A stretch of DNA of 16,093 bases from an uncultured Eubacteriales bacterium (GCA_934567745.1 CAKTJM010000029.1:1-16093), one strand, 5' to 3'. Positions 1 through 7,331 are shown, counted from the stretch's first letter. Notes: generated by a model from the letters alone, not told the origin. Translations and numbers: made by a program.

Positions 1-59
1 CAAGAGCCGCCTTCGGCGGTCAGTCGCTTCCATGGCGCCTGCGGGCGCTCATCTGCGAG

Positions 60-78
60 GCTTTTTTGACACGCTGAG
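60..78 (+). repeat. Short motif ahead of a terminator, left copy
   Basis: A T6-GACACGCT-GAG motif sits directly against the left arm of the terminator hairpin at 78-102. A related motif occurs on the minus strand at 16016-16034, also touching a terminator hairpin; about 14 of 19 positions match by eye. Two further small hairpins lie just upstream (GCCGCC-TTC-GGCGGT at about 6-20 and GCGCC-TGCG-GGCGC at 35-48). Positions 1-59 hold no gene that I can see. This could be the tail of a dispersed intergenic element, but two diverged copies are weak proof. Confidence 0.35.
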
Positions 79-106
79 AACCGGGACGAAACGTCCCGGT
101 TCTTTT
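78..106 (+). terminator. Rho-independent terminator
   Basis: An 11-bp perfect stem (78-88 with 92-102, AAA loop) is followed by TTTT on the plus strand. It would end transcription entering from a plus-strand gene left of the window. On the minus strand no T-run follows the stem, so it is a poorer terminator for trmO, which ends at 131. Confidence 0.75.
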
Positions 107-130
107 GCTGTGTCGGTCTTGTTCACTTGG

Positions 131-832
131 TCATCGCCCGTCTGGTGCGCTCGCCGTGACGGCCACGACGGTCAGCACGTCCCCGGCGACCGTGAAGCGC
201 ACGTCCAGCCCGGCGAAGGCCATGCCGTAGACGCGGGCCGGATCGTCCTGGTACGACGGCCGCGGGTCCTGCGCCAGCACGCCGAGCAGGCCGGGGCGCA
301 GCGCCTCCGGCACCTGCGCGAGCAGGGCGGGGGGACACTCGACCGTCAGCGTATAGTCCCGATGCCGGGCCGTGAAGCCCTCGGCGGCGTCGGGGTGCGC
401 GTCGGTGTAGGGGAGATAGGGCTTGATGTCCAGGATCGGGGTGCCGTCGAGCAGGTCCGCGCCGGAGACGTGCAGGATCGGTCCGTCCGGCCCGTGCAGG
501 TCGATGCCCTCCAGCCGGACCGACGAGAGCCCGATGGGGTTCGGCCGGAACGGCGAGCGCGTCGCGAAGACGCCCATCCGCTCGTTCCCACCCAGCCGGG
601 GCGGGCGGACGGTGGGGGACCAGGTGGAGCGTGCGGCCTTCGAGAAGACCCAGATCAGCCACAGATGCGAGAAGCCCTCCAGCCCCCGCAGTGCGCTCGG
701 GTCGCGGTAGGCCGGGGCGAAGACGATCTCCGCGCGCAGCTCGGGCACCAGCCCGCTCTGGCGCGGGATGCCGAATTTCTCGGGCAAGGCGCTGCGCACT
801 GTCGCGATCGGCGCCATACGATATCCTTCCAT
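131..832 (-). CDS. trmO: tRNA (N6-threonylcarbamoyladenosine(37)-N6)-methyltransferase TrmO
   Basis: TrmO (TsaA/YaeB family) uses S-adenosylmethionine to methylate t6A37 to m6t6A in ANN-decoding tRNAs. The 233-residue product shows the family signatures in order: PRQSG (23-27), GFSHLWLIWVF (53-63), GVFATRSPFRPNPIGLS (87-103) and DGTPILDIKPYLPYTD (129-144), followed by the small C-terminal domain with a RPSYQDDP-like segment. This is the usual length for the two-domain bacterial form. The ATG at 832 is chosen because an AGAGGTGG ribosome binding site lies just upstream; the frame stays open to 889, but that extension has no such site and covers the promoter. Monocistronic, divergent from the CoA-transferase operon. 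The family call is firm; substrate specificity is by homology. Confidence 0.93.
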   Translation of the reverse strand: MEGYRMAPIATVRSALPEKFGIPRQSGLVPELRAEIVFAPAYRDPSALRGLEGFSHLWLIWVFSKAARSTWSPTVRPPRLGGNERMGVFATRSPFRPNPIGLSSVRLEGIDLHGPDGPILHVSGADLLDGTPILDIKPYLPYTDAHPDAAEGFTARHRDYTLTVECPPALLAQVPEALRPGLLGVLAQDPRPSYQDDPARVYGMAFAGLDVRFTVAGDVLTVVAVTASAPDGR

Positions 833-853
833 AGGGACCACCTCTTTGGGCAC

Positions 854-882
854 AGTATACCGCGCCCGGCCCGCCGCGGCAA
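854..882 (-). promoter_or_regulatory. Promoter of trmO
   Basis: On the minus strand: TTGCCG (882-877), 17-bp spacer, TATACT (859-854). The predicted start of transcription is about 15-20 nt upstream of the trmO start codon, leaving a short leader with the ribosome binding site. Confidence 0.7.
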
Positions 883-913
883 GCCCCAACCGCCAAGGAA
901 TGCGAAAAACTGG

Positions 914-941
914 TTGCCCTTCCGGAGAACCATGCTATAAT
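914..941 (+). promoter_or_regulatory. Promoter of the CoA-transferase operon
   Basis: TTGCCC (914-919), 16-bp spacer, TATAAT (936-941), with TGC just before the -10 box (extended -10). The leader of about 65 nt holds a 6-bp hairpin (CGGCCC 962-967 with GGGCCG 977-982) and then AAGGAG (998-1003) ahead of the ATG at 1014. Confidence 0.8.
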
Positions 942-1013
942 ATGGGGAGATATGACGATCGCGGCCCATGATAGCGGGGCCGTTCATTTTGGAAGGCAAG
1001 GAGACACGCGACA

Positions 1014-2642
1014 ATGAACAAGATCATCACCGCCAAGCAGGCGGCTGCCATGGTCAAGGATGGCTGCACCCTCGCGACCATGGGCTTCAACGGCTTCGGC
1101 TGTCCCGAGGACCTCATCATGACCCTGGCCGAGCACCATGAGGAGACCGGCCACCCCGTGGACCTCACCCTCGTCAAGTGCACCAGCCAGGGCGACGGCA
1201 AGGGCCGCGGCATCAGCCATCTAGCCGAGCGTCCGGGCATGATCCGGGAGCTGATCATCTCCCACATGGGCTACGACCCCGGCGTGCGCAAGCTCGTGGC
1301 CGAGGAGAAGGCCGCCTGCTTCATGATCCCGCTCGGGAACCTGATGCAGCTCTTCCGCGCCATCGCGGGCGGCCTGCCCGGGGCCATCTCCACCACCGGC
1401 CTGGGCACCTTCGCCGACCCCCGCCAGGGCGGCGGCAAGGCCAATCAGAAGACCTACGACCTCGGCAAGGAGGTCGTCTCCCTCATGGAGATCGGCGGGC
1501 AGGAGGTCCTGTTCTACCCCTCGTTCCCCATCGACGTCTGCTTCATCCGCGCGACCTACGGCGACGAGGCCGGGTGCCTCTCCATCGCCAACGAGGCCAT
1601 GAGCGTCGAGCAGTTCGAGCTGGCTGCCGCCGTCCACAACTCCGGCGGCATCGTCATCGCCCAGGTCGATAAGATCGTCCAGCGCGGGTCCATCCCCGCC
1701 AAGGAGGTCCTCGTGCACGGGTTCATGGTGGACTACATCGTTGAGGGCCGTCCGGAGTACAGCTGCCAGTCCTTCGTCACCGACCGGTTCCGTCCGGAGC
1801 TGGCGGGCCTGGCCAAGGTCCCGACGGCGGGCTTCGAGAAGCTCCCCATGGGGCCGCGCAAGATCTGCTGCCGCCGCGCCGCCATGGAGCTCACGCCCAA
1901 CGCCCTGATCAACCTCGGCATCGGGATGCCCGGCGGCATCGGGTCCGTCGCCGACGAGGAGGGCATCTCCGACCTCTTCACCCTCTCCGTCGAGTGCGGC
2001 CCGCTGGGCGGCGTCCCGCTGGGCGGGATCGACTTCGGCGCCTGCGTCGATCCGGAGGCGATGTACCGCATGGCCGACACCCTCCTGCTGTACGCGGGCG
2101 GCGCGCTCGACATGGCGGTGCTCGGCTTCGCGGAGGTGGACCGCTTCGGCAACGTCAACGCGCACAGCTTCAACGGCCGCACCGTCGGCGCGGGCGGGTT
2201 CATCGACATCACCCAGCGCGTGAAGAAGCTCTGCTTCATCGGCACCTTCACCGCCGGGAAGCAGGAGATCGGCCTGCGCGACAACGGGCTGGTCATCCAC
2301 AAGCAGGGCCCGCAGAAGAAGTTCCTCGAGGAGCTGGAGGCCGTGACCTTCTCCGGCCGCGAGGCCCTGCGCAAGGGCCAGACGGTCCTGTACATCACCG
2401 AGCGCGCCGTCTTCCGGCTGGAGCGGCAGGGGATCACCCTCATCGAGATCGCCCACGGGGTGGACCTCCAGCGCGACATCCTCGACCAGATGGACTTCAT
2501 CCCGGCGATGGCCGAGCACGTGCGGTACATGGATCCGCGCCTGTTCCGCGACGGGCCGATGGGCCTGACCGCCGACCAGATGGGCCACCCCCACGCGGAG
2601 GAGGAGTACGAGTTCTGGCGCGATCTGGGCAGCAAGGAATGA
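1014..2642 (+). CDS. Acyl-CoA:acetate/3-ketoacid CoA-transferase (YdiF/propionate CoA-transferase type)
   Basis: A 542-residue single-chain family I CoA-transferase (COG4670), in which the alpha-like and beta-like halves are fused. It moves CoA between an acyl-CoA and acetate or a ketoacid through a glutamyl-CoA thioester. The N-terminal half has the conserved start (ATMGFNGFGCPEDL, about 21-34) and the GLGTFADPRQGGGK stretch. The C-terminal half carries SVECGPLGG with the likely catalytic Glu327, close to the known position in propionate CoA-transferase (about 324) and YdiF (about 333), then GAGGFIDIT and FIGTFTAG. Length is slightly above the usual 515-530. The start is fixed by AAGGAG ten bases upstream. 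It is first in a likely operon with the HD and GNAT genes. The actual acyl substrate (propionate, butyrate or acetoacetate) cannot be read from sequence alone. Confidence 0.93.
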   Translation: MNKIITAKQAAAMVKDGCTLATMGFNGFGCPEDLIMTLAEHHEETGHPVDLTLVKCTSQGDGKGRGISHLAERPGMIRELIISHMGYDPGVRKLVAEEKAACFMIPLGNLMQLFRAIAGGLPGAISTTGLGTFADPRQGGGKANQKTYDLGKEVVSLMEIGGQEVLFYPSFPIDVCFIRATYGDEAGCLSIANEAMSVEQFELAAAVHNSGGIVIAQVDKIVQRGSIPAKEVLVHGFMVDYIVEGRPEYSCQSFVTDRFRPELAGLAKVPTAGFEKLPMGPRKICCRRAAMELTPNALINLGIGMPGGIGSVADEEGISDLFTLSVECGPLGGVPLGGIDFGACVDPEAMYRMADTLLLYAGGALDMAVLGFAEVDRFGNVNAHSFNGRTVGAGGFIDITQRVKKLCFIGTFTAGKQEIGLRDNGLVIHKQGPQKKFLEELEAVTFSGREALRKGQTVLYITERAVFRLERQGITLIEIAHGVDLQRDILDQMDFIPAMAEHVRYMDPRLFRDGPMGLTADQMGHPHAEEEYEFWRDLGSKE

Positions 2643-2675
2643 AACTGGTAGAAATACGAAAGGAGACCGATCGAT

Positions 2676-3233
2676 ATGATGCCGACCTATGAAGAAGCTC
2701 TGGCTCTGCTGGAGGAATACAACGAGGGCGCGTTCCATCTGCAGCACGCGCACATCGTCTCGGACGTGATGGCCTGGTTCGCGGACGAGCTTGGCTACGG
2801 TGAGGAGCGGGAGTTCTGGCGGATCGTCGGGCTGCTGCACGACCTCGACTTCGAGCGCTGGCCGGACGAGCACTGCGTCAAGTCGCAGGAGCTCATGCGG
2901 GCGCGCGGCCTGGACGAGCGGCTGATCCACGCCACGGCCAGCCACGGCTGGGGCATCTGCGTGGACATCGCGCCGGAGCACCAGATGGAGAAGGTCCTCT
3001 TCGCCACGGACGAGCTGACTGGCCTGATCGGGGCGGTCGCGGTCATGCGCCCCTCGAAGAGCGTGCAGGACCTGGAGGTCAAGTCCGTGAAGAAGAAGTA
3101 CAAGGACAAGAAGTTCGCCGCAGGCTGCTCCCGCGAGGCCATCGAGCGGGGCGCGGAGCTGCTGGGCTGGTCCCTCGACGAGCTGATCGACCGGACCATC
3201 CACGCCATGCGCGCCAGCGACCACGTGGCCTGA
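2676..3233 (+). CDS. HD-superfamily hydrolase (COG2316 type)
   Basis: A 185-residue cytosolic HD-domain protein, likely a metal-dependent phosphohydrolase. Visible metal ligands are the His cluster at 21-26 (HLQHAH), the HD pair at 55-56 (GLLHDLDFERWPDEH) and the later Asp in ATDELTG. The following MRPSKSV segment, the Lys-rich KSVKKKYKDKKFAAGC stretch and the C-terminal GAELLGWSLDEL match the pattern I associate with COG2316 predicted hydrolases; their substrate is not known. The ribosome binding site AGGAG (2661-2665) precedes the ATG at 2676; a second ATG follows at once at 2679. It lies 33 bp after the CoA-transferase with no terminator between, so it is probably co-transcribed. Confidence 0.88.
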   Translation: MMPTYEEALALLEEYNEGAFHLQHAHIVSDVMAWFADELGYGEEREFWRIVGLLHDLDFERWPDEHCVKSQELMRARGLDERLIHATASHGWGICVDIAPEHQMEKVLFATDELTGLIGAVAVMRPSKSVQDLEVKSVKKKYKDKKFAAGCSREAIERGAELLGWSLDELIDRTIHAMRASDHVA

Positions 3234-3244
3234 GGGGGCGCGGC

Positions 3245-3811
3245 ATGGGACGGAAGGACGTCAGGCTCCGCCCCGCGCAGGAGCGGGACCGCGCCGCCAT
3301 CCTGCGGATGAACGAGGAGAACGTGGAGGTCCTGTCCCCGATGGACGCGGCGAAGCTCGCCCGGTTCGAGGAGACCGCGGACCTGCTGCTCGTCACGGAG
3401 GTGGACGGTGAGACCGCCGCCTTCCTGATCGCGCTCCGCGAGGGCGTGGCGGGATATGAGAGCGAGAACTACCGCTGGTTCGCCCGGGAGCGCGCGCAGT
3501 TCCTGTACATCGACCGGGTGGTCATCGACGCGCCGTACCGCGGCCTGGGCATCGGGCGGCTGCTGTATCAGGCGGTCTTCGCCCGCGCGCGGGCGACGGG
3601 CGTGCCGTCCGTCACAGCGGAGATCGACACGGTGCCCTACAACGGGCCGAGCCTGCGGTTCCACGCGGCGCTGGGCTTCCGCGAGATCGGGACCCAGACG
3701 ATCCGCGGCGGTGCCGTCACCGTCTCCCTCCAGGAGGCGGCGGCCGGGACGGACCAGACGAGTCGACACGGCAGCGGCCACAGGGGAGCTCCCCTGCGGC
3801 CGCTTTTCTGT
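3245..3811 (+). CDS. GNAT-family N-acetyltransferase without a stop codon before its terminator
   Basis: GNAT enzymes transfer an acetyl group from acetyl-CoA to an amine. The fold is clear: strand-rich core, the acetyl-CoA loop RGLGIGRLLY after FLYIDRVVID, and the C-terminal NGPSLRFHAALGFREIG motif, ending naturally near residue 162 (VTVSLQ). The start follows GAGGGGG, 11 bp after the HD gene, so it is third in the operon. The frame then has no stop: it runs through the terminator hairpin at 3773-3804 and on through the whole of brnQ to 5359 in a different frame. The end given here is the terminator, not a stop codon. One-base-from-stop codons lie where a stop is expected: CAG at 3755-3757 and CGA at 3764-3766. 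Stop loss by substitution is the simplest reading. The acceptor is unknown. Confidence 0.8.
3773..3808 (+). terminator. Terminator of the CoA-transferase/HD/GNAT operon
   Basis: Stem AGCGGCC (3773-3779) with GGCCGCT (3798-3804), one A-C mismatch, then CAGGGG with CCCCTG around an AGCT loop, followed by TTTT (3804-3807). It separates the operon from the brnQ promoter. Confidence 0.85.
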
Positions 3812-3828
3812 GTTCGGAAGGGTGGTGG

Positions 3829-3857
3829 TTGCAAACGGGGGGCAAAGGTGGTACACT
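3829..3857 (+). promoter_or_regulatory. Promoter of brnQ
   Basis: TTGCAA (3829-3834), 17-bp spacer, TACACT (3852-3857). The leader is about 25 nt and holds AAAGGAG at 3874-3880. Confidence 0.75.
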
Positions 3858-3887
3858 GTCAACAGTTTGTCACAAAGGAGCATCCCC

Positions 3888-5243
3888 ATGAAACAAAAGC
3901 TGCGTCCCCGCGAATACGTCTTCGTCGCGAGCATGCTCTTCGGCATGTTCTTCGGCGCGGGCAACCTCATCTTCCCCGTCTACATGGGCCAGATGGCCGG
4001 TCGGAACGTCTGGGCCGCCGTGCTCGGCTTCCTGATCACCGGCGTCGGCCTGCCGCTGCTCGGCGTGGCCGCCCTCGGCATGAGCCGCAGCTCCGGCCTC
4101 TACGACATGTCGAGCAAGGTCGGCCGTCCCTACGCCCTCGTCTTCACCTGCCTGCTCTATCTGACCATCGGGCCGTTCTTCGCCATCCCCCGGTGCGCCA
4201 CGGTCTCGTTCACCGTCGGCCTGGAGCAGATCCTGCCGGAGAGCGGCGGGCTGTGGCTGATGCTGTTCTCGGTGGCGTTCTTCGTGGCGGCGCTGCTGTT
4301 CTCCCTCTTCCCGGGCAAGATCCTGACCTGGGTGGGCAAGATCCTCAACCCCTGCTTCCTCGTCTTCCTCGGCGTGCTGGTCGTGGTCGCGCTGGTGCGT
4401 CCGGGCGCACCGATCGCCGAGGTCGAGCCCGCGCTGGAGACCTACGCCAGCCAGCCGTTCTTCACCGGCTTCCTGGAGGGCTACAACACCATGGACGCCC
4501 TCGCCAGCCTGGCCTTCGGCATCATCGTCGTCCAGGTCATCCGCGGGCTGGGCGTCGAGGAGCCGGGCGCGGTCGCGCGCAACACCGTCAAGGCGGGCGT
4601 GTTCAGCTGCCTGCTCATGGCGGTCATCTACCTCGCCGTCACCGTCGTCGGCACCCAGAGCCGCGGCGTCCTGGCGGCGGCCGACAACGGCGGCACCGCC
4701 CTGGCCCAGATCGCCCAGCACTACCTCGGCGCGCCGGGCCTGCTGATCCTGGCGGCGACCGTCACCCTCGCCTGTCTCAAGACCGCCGTCGGCCTGATCA
4801 CGAGCTGTGCGGAGACCTTCTCCGGTCTCTTCCCGCGCGGGCCGCGCTACCGCGTGTGGGCGGTGCTGTTCAGCGTGGTCAGCCTGATCTTCGCCAACCT
4901 CGGCCTGTCGGCGATCATCGCCTACGCCGTGCCGGTGCTGATGTTCCTCTACCCGCTGGCGATCACCCTGATCCTGCTCGCGCTCTTCGGTCGCTTCTTC
5001 GGGCACGACCGGGCGGTGTACGGCTGGGTGACGGGGCTGACCCTCGTCGCGGCACTGTACGACCTCTTCCGCACCCTGCCGGAGACCGCGCAGACGGTGC
5101 TCCACCTCGGCGGCGTGATCGACGGGATGGGTGCGATCCTGCCGCTGTCCGGCCTGGGGCTGGGCTGGATCTGCCCGGCCGTGCTCGGCCTGGTCATCGG
5201 GCTGATCTGCCACGCGGCCAAGCGCGGCAAGGCCGCCGCGTGA
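3888..5243 (+). CDS. brnQ: Branched-chain amino acid:cation symporter BrnQ (LIVCS family)
   Basis: BrnQ imports leucine, isoleucine and valine with Na+ (or H+). The 451-residue protein has about twelve hydrophobic membrane segments and the family hallmarks: FFGAGNLIFP (21-30), GPFFAIPRCATVSF (95-108) and GYNTMDALASLAFG (198-211). Length is normal for the family. The ATG at 3888 follows AAAGGAG (3874-3880) with 7-nt spacing; the same frame is open upstream to 3456, but that part encodes no family sequence. It has its own promoter and a bidirectional terminator downstream, so it is monocistronic. No T-box or other amino acid-responsive leader fits in the short 5' region. Family call is firm; exact substrate preference is by homology. 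Confidence 0.95.
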   Translation: MKQKLRPREYVFVASMLFGMFFGAGNLIFPVYMGQMAGRNVWAAVLGFLITGVGLPLLGVAALGMSRSSGLYDMSSKVGRPYALVFTCLLYLTIGPFFAIPRCATVSFTVGLEQILPESGGLWLMLFSVAFFVAALLFSLFPGKILTWVGKILNPCFLVFLGVLVVVALVRPGAPIAEVEPALETYASQPFFTGFLEGYNTMDALASLAFGIIVVQVIRGLGVEEPGAVARNTVKAGVFSCLLMAVIYLAVTVVGTQSRGVLAAADNGGTALAQIAQHYLGAPGLLILAATVTLACLKTAVGLITSCAETFSGLFPRGPRYRVWAVLFSVVSLIFANLGLSAIIAYAVPVLMFLYPLAITLILLALFGRFFGHDRAVYGWVTGLTLVAALYDLFRTLPETAQTVLHLGGVIDGMGAILPLSGLGLGWICPAVLGLVIGLICHAAKRGKAAA

Positions 5244-5263
5244 GGACGGTCCCACAAGAGATG

Positions 5264-5303
5264 AAAAACGACGCGCCCCGATGGATGGGGCGCGTCGTTT
5301 TCT
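5264..5303. terminator. Bidirectional terminator between brnQ and the minus-strand GNAT gene
   Basis: A 15-bp perfect stem (AAAACGACGCGCCCC, 5265-5279, with its complement 5287-5301) around a 7-nt loop. The A and T ends give a U-tract in both directions. It serves two converging genes. Confidence 0.9.
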
Positions 5304-5309
5304 CGTGCT

Positions 5310-5828
5310 TCACAGGGCCTTTTCGAGCAGCACCAGGCGGATGCCCGGGATGCCGTTGAAGTCGCAGGGGACGATGTCGCACTCGTGATAGCCCAGCCGG
5401 GCGTACATCGCGCGGGCGGCGGCGTTGCGCTCGTTCGTGTCCAGCCGCAGGGCGGTACAGCCGTGCCGACGGGCATAGTCCTCGTAGAACGCCACGAAGG
5501 CCCGCCCGATCCCGCCGCGCGCGATCGACGGCTCGACGACGAGGGTGTGCAGGACCATCACCTGCCCGTCCGCGGCCGGGATGGTCCAGCGGCCGTCGGC
5601 GTAGACGTCCACCTGGACCTGGTTGACGATCCCGGCGGCGCGGAGGACGCCGTCCTCCTCATCGACGAAGAGGTCGCCGCGGGCGCGGGCGGCCTCGGCG
5701 GTGGCGGGGACGGGATAAACGCCGGGGACCCAGCCGATCGTCATCCGCCCGGCCTGTTCGGCCTCGTGGATGTGCTCGTAGAGGGCCGCGACGGCGGGGA
5801 GATCGGCGCTGGTGGCTTTGCGGATCAT
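5310..5828 (-). CDS. GNAT-family N-acetyltransferase
   Basis: A 172-residue GNAT protein that starts with MIRKATSADLPAVAALYEHI, typical of the family. The acetyl-CoA loop is seen as LVVEPSIARGGIGRAFVAFY (Q/R-x-x-G-x-G/A variant), followed by LRLDTNERNAAARAMYARLGY, the conserved C-terminal part. Start ATG at 5828 is supported by GGGAG 9-10 nt upstream and by the promoter at 5857-5885; the open frame to 5885 would overlap the promoter. Acceptor substrate unknown (small molecule, peptide or protein). It resembles the other GNAT in this window only at the family level. Monocistronic. Confidence 0.88.
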   Translation of the reverse strand: MIRKATSADLPAVAALYEHIHEAEQAGRMTIGWVPGVYPVPATAEAARARGDLFVDEEDGVLRAAGIVNQVQVDVYADGRWTIPAADGQVMVLHTLVVEPSIARGGIGRAFVAFYEDYARRHGCTALRLDTNERNAAARAMYARLGYHECDIVPCDFNGIPGIRLVLLEKAL

Positions 5829-5856
5829 AGGGGACCACTCCCTTGGTTTTTGTCGT

Positions 5857-5885
5857 ATCATAGCACGTTCGGGCCGGGGATGCAA
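5857..5885 (-). promoter_or_regulatory. Promoter of the minus-strand GNAT gene
   Basis: On the minus strand: TTGCAT (5885-5880), 17-bp spacer, TATGAT (5862-5857), with TGC ahead of the -10 box (extended -10). Confidence 0.78.
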
Positions 5886-5890
5886 GGGGG

Positions 5891-5924
5891 AACGAAAATG
5901 TCCGGCCCCTGAGACAGGGGCCGG
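5891..5924 (-). terminator. Terminator of the Cys-rich small protein gene
   Basis: Perfect 10-bp GC stem (5902-5911 with 5915-5924, 3-nt loop), followed on the minus strand by ACATTTTCGTT. It lies just downstream of the stop at 5934, close to the next gene's -35 box. Confidence 0.8.
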
Positions 5925-5933
5925 GCGGTGAGA

Positions 5934-6143
5934 TCACAGGCTGAAGTCCTCGTCGTCGAAGCGGCTGAAGTCCGGGACCGCGGCGCGCTTCGGCACGCGC
6001 TTGAGCGGGTCGTAGCGGAAGGACCGGCAGGACCCCTCCGGCGTGCAGACCCCGCGCTTGGGGCACAGGACGGTTTCGGCATCGACGGTCCGCCCACGCC
6101 GGCAATAGGCGCAGCTCGGCTCGATCTTCTTGTTGAACAGCAT
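5934..6143 (-). CDS. Small conserved Cys-rich protein, possible zinc-binding
   Basis: A 69-residue protein with five cysteines: Cys11 and Cys14 (CAYC), Cys27 (LCPKRG), Cys33 and Cys39. The CxxC pair plus later Cys residues suggests a small zinc ribbon or other metal site. It ends in an acidic, aromatic tail (PDFSRFDDEDFSL) after a basic segment (RYDPLKRVPKRA). I believe similar short proteins (LFNKKIEP..CxxC..RYDPLKR..) recur in Clostridia, from memory and without function. The ATG at 6143 is preferred over the ATG at 6176, because GGGAGGG lies 6 nt upstream and the -10 box at 6175-6180 would fall at the longer start. It follows the ylbJ-like gene by 37 bp and may also be co-transcribed with it. 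Confidence 0.72.
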   Translation of the reverse strand: MLFNKKIEPSCAYCRRGRTVDAETVLCPKRGVCTPEGSCRSFRYDPLKRVPKRAAVPDFSRFDDEDFSL

Positions 6144-6174
6144 GACGCTCCCTCCCGTCCGTGGCTTTGGCTCC

Positions 6175-6203
6175 ATTATACTAGCTCCGCCCTGTCTTTT
6201 CCA
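6175..6203 (-). promoter_or_regulatory. Possible promoter of the Cys-rich protein gene
   Basis: On the minus strand: TATAAT at 6180-6175, directly after the ylbJ-like stop codon, with a weak -35 match TGGAAA (6203-6198) at 17-bp spacing inside the ylbJ-like gene. The -10 box is perfect; the -35 box is poor. Confidence 0.5.
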
Positions 6204-7305
6204 CTCTTTTTTTGCCGAAGGCGAGGAAACTCAGGCCGACCAGCGCCCACAGGAGCACGGTGAGCCGTCCGAGCGGGCCGGGGCCCGTGTGCACGACCTC
6301 CGCCGCCAGGACCGGAGCGGCGAGCGGGACGATCCGCGCGGCGGCGGCCGTCAGGGCCGCGGCGAGCGCGCCCTGGGCGAGCTTGGCGAGGAGGTAGGAC
6401 CGCAGGGACGCCCCGGCGGCGCGGAGGAAGGGGAGGCTCTGGCAGTGGACGGACAGCCCGCCCCACCCCAGCAGGAAGGCGCACAGCGGCAGCGCCGCCG
6501 GGGCCGACGTGGCCTCCCGCAGTCCGGCGACGCCGGTGGACAGCTCCAGCAGACCGATCAGCCCGCTCCGGCACAGGACTTCCGCCCCCGCGCCGGGGCA
6601 GAGCCGCGCCAGCCCCCCGGCCAGGACCGGCAGCGCGCCGGAGCACGTGGCCAGCTCCGCCAGGACGGAGAAGAGGAGCACATAGCTGCACACCCCCAGC
6701 GTGGCGGAGAAGCCCCCGCGCACGCACTCCGGCAGGATCTCGGCCAGCGGCTGCCGCGCCGCGGCGCGGCGGCCGCCCGTCCCGGCGGGGACCGGCCCGC
6801 ACACGAGCCGCAGGCCGATCCCGACGAGCAGGCCCGCGCCCAGGACGCAGCCCATCAGCAGGAAGCCCGCCTGCCGGGACCCGAACACCCCCACGCCCGC
6901 CGCGCCGAGGAAGAACGCCGGGCCGCACTGGTTGCAGAAGAGCGCCAGCCGCCGCCCCTCCTCCGGGGCGCAGTCGCCGCGCGCGGCCAGCTCCGCCGCC
7001 GTCCGCGCGCCGACGGGATAGCCGCCCACGGCCCCCAGCAGGACCGCCGCGGCCGCCGCGCCGCTCAGCCCGAAGAGGGGCCGCATGACGGCCCGCAGCG
7101 GACGGGCGCACGCGCCCGCCACGCCGGTCGCGATCAGGAGGGAGGAGAGGACGAAGAAGGGGAAGAGGGCGGGGACCAGCACGTCCCCGCACAGGCCCAG
7201 GGCGGACCGGACCGCCGCCGCGCTCTCGACGGGCCAGCGGCACAGCGCGGCCCCGGTCAGCAGCAGTCCCGCCGCCGTCCCGGCCCGGCACAGCCCGTCT
7301 CGCAT
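6181..7305 (-). CDS. Sporulation integral membrane protein YlbJ-like (nucleoside-recognition/gate domain)
   Basis: A 374-residue polytopic membrane protein rich in Ala, Leu and Gly with about eight or nine hydrophobic segments. Family marks are GGYPVGAR (94-101), CNQCGPAFFLG (124-134) and the paired gate-type segments FPFFVLSSLL and the later SGLIGLLELSTGVAGL. YlbJ in Bacillus subtilis is a mother-cell sporulation protein needed for spore cortex formation and heat resistance; its transport role is not settled. This protein is somewhat shorter than the approximately 400-residue YlbJ. The start ATG at 7305 is set by GGAGGG 7 nt upstream. An overlapping ATG at 7312 opens another frame with no family match. 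Divergent from apbE. Confidence 0.8.
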   Translation of the reverse strand: MRDGLCRAGTAAGLLLTGAALCRWPVESAAAVRSALGLCGDVLVPALFPFFVLSSLLIATGVAGACARPLRAVMRPLFGLSGAAAAAVLLGAVGGYPVGARTAAELAARGDCAPEEGRRLALFCNQCGPAFFLGAAGVGVFGSRQAGFLLMGCVLGAGLLVGIGLRLVCGPVPAGTGGRRAAARQPLAEILPECVRGGFSATLGVCSYVLLFSVLAELATCSGALPVLAGGLARLCPGAGAEVLCRSGLIGLLELSTGVAGLREATSAPAALPLCAFLLGWGGLSVHCQSLPFLRAAGASLRSYLLAKLAQGALAAALTAAAARIVPLAAPVLAAEVVHTGPGPLGRLTVLLWALVGLSFLAFGKKRVEKTGRS

Positions 7306-7331
7306 GGCGCATCCCTCCTCCCGTCCCAGCA

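Noticed and set aside
962..982. Leader hairpin before the CoA-transferase as an attenuator
   Set aside because: Only 6 bp with a 9-nt loop and no real U-run; no riboswitch core recognised.
1221..3224. A 667-codon minus-strand frame
   Set aside because: It is the complement of the CoA-transferase and HD genes, low-complexity in Asp, Gly, Leu and Val, with no domain; a GC-rich shadow.
3764..3774. A third copy of the GACACG-type motif before the GNAT terminator
   Set aside because: Only about six bases match the motif at 60-78 and the T-run is missing; likely chance.
3245..5359. A 704-codon plus-strand frame as one protein
   Set aside because: Only the first about 165 codons look like a protein (GNAT). 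The rest is Arg/Pro-rich sequence antiphase to brnQ, and a terminator lies inside.
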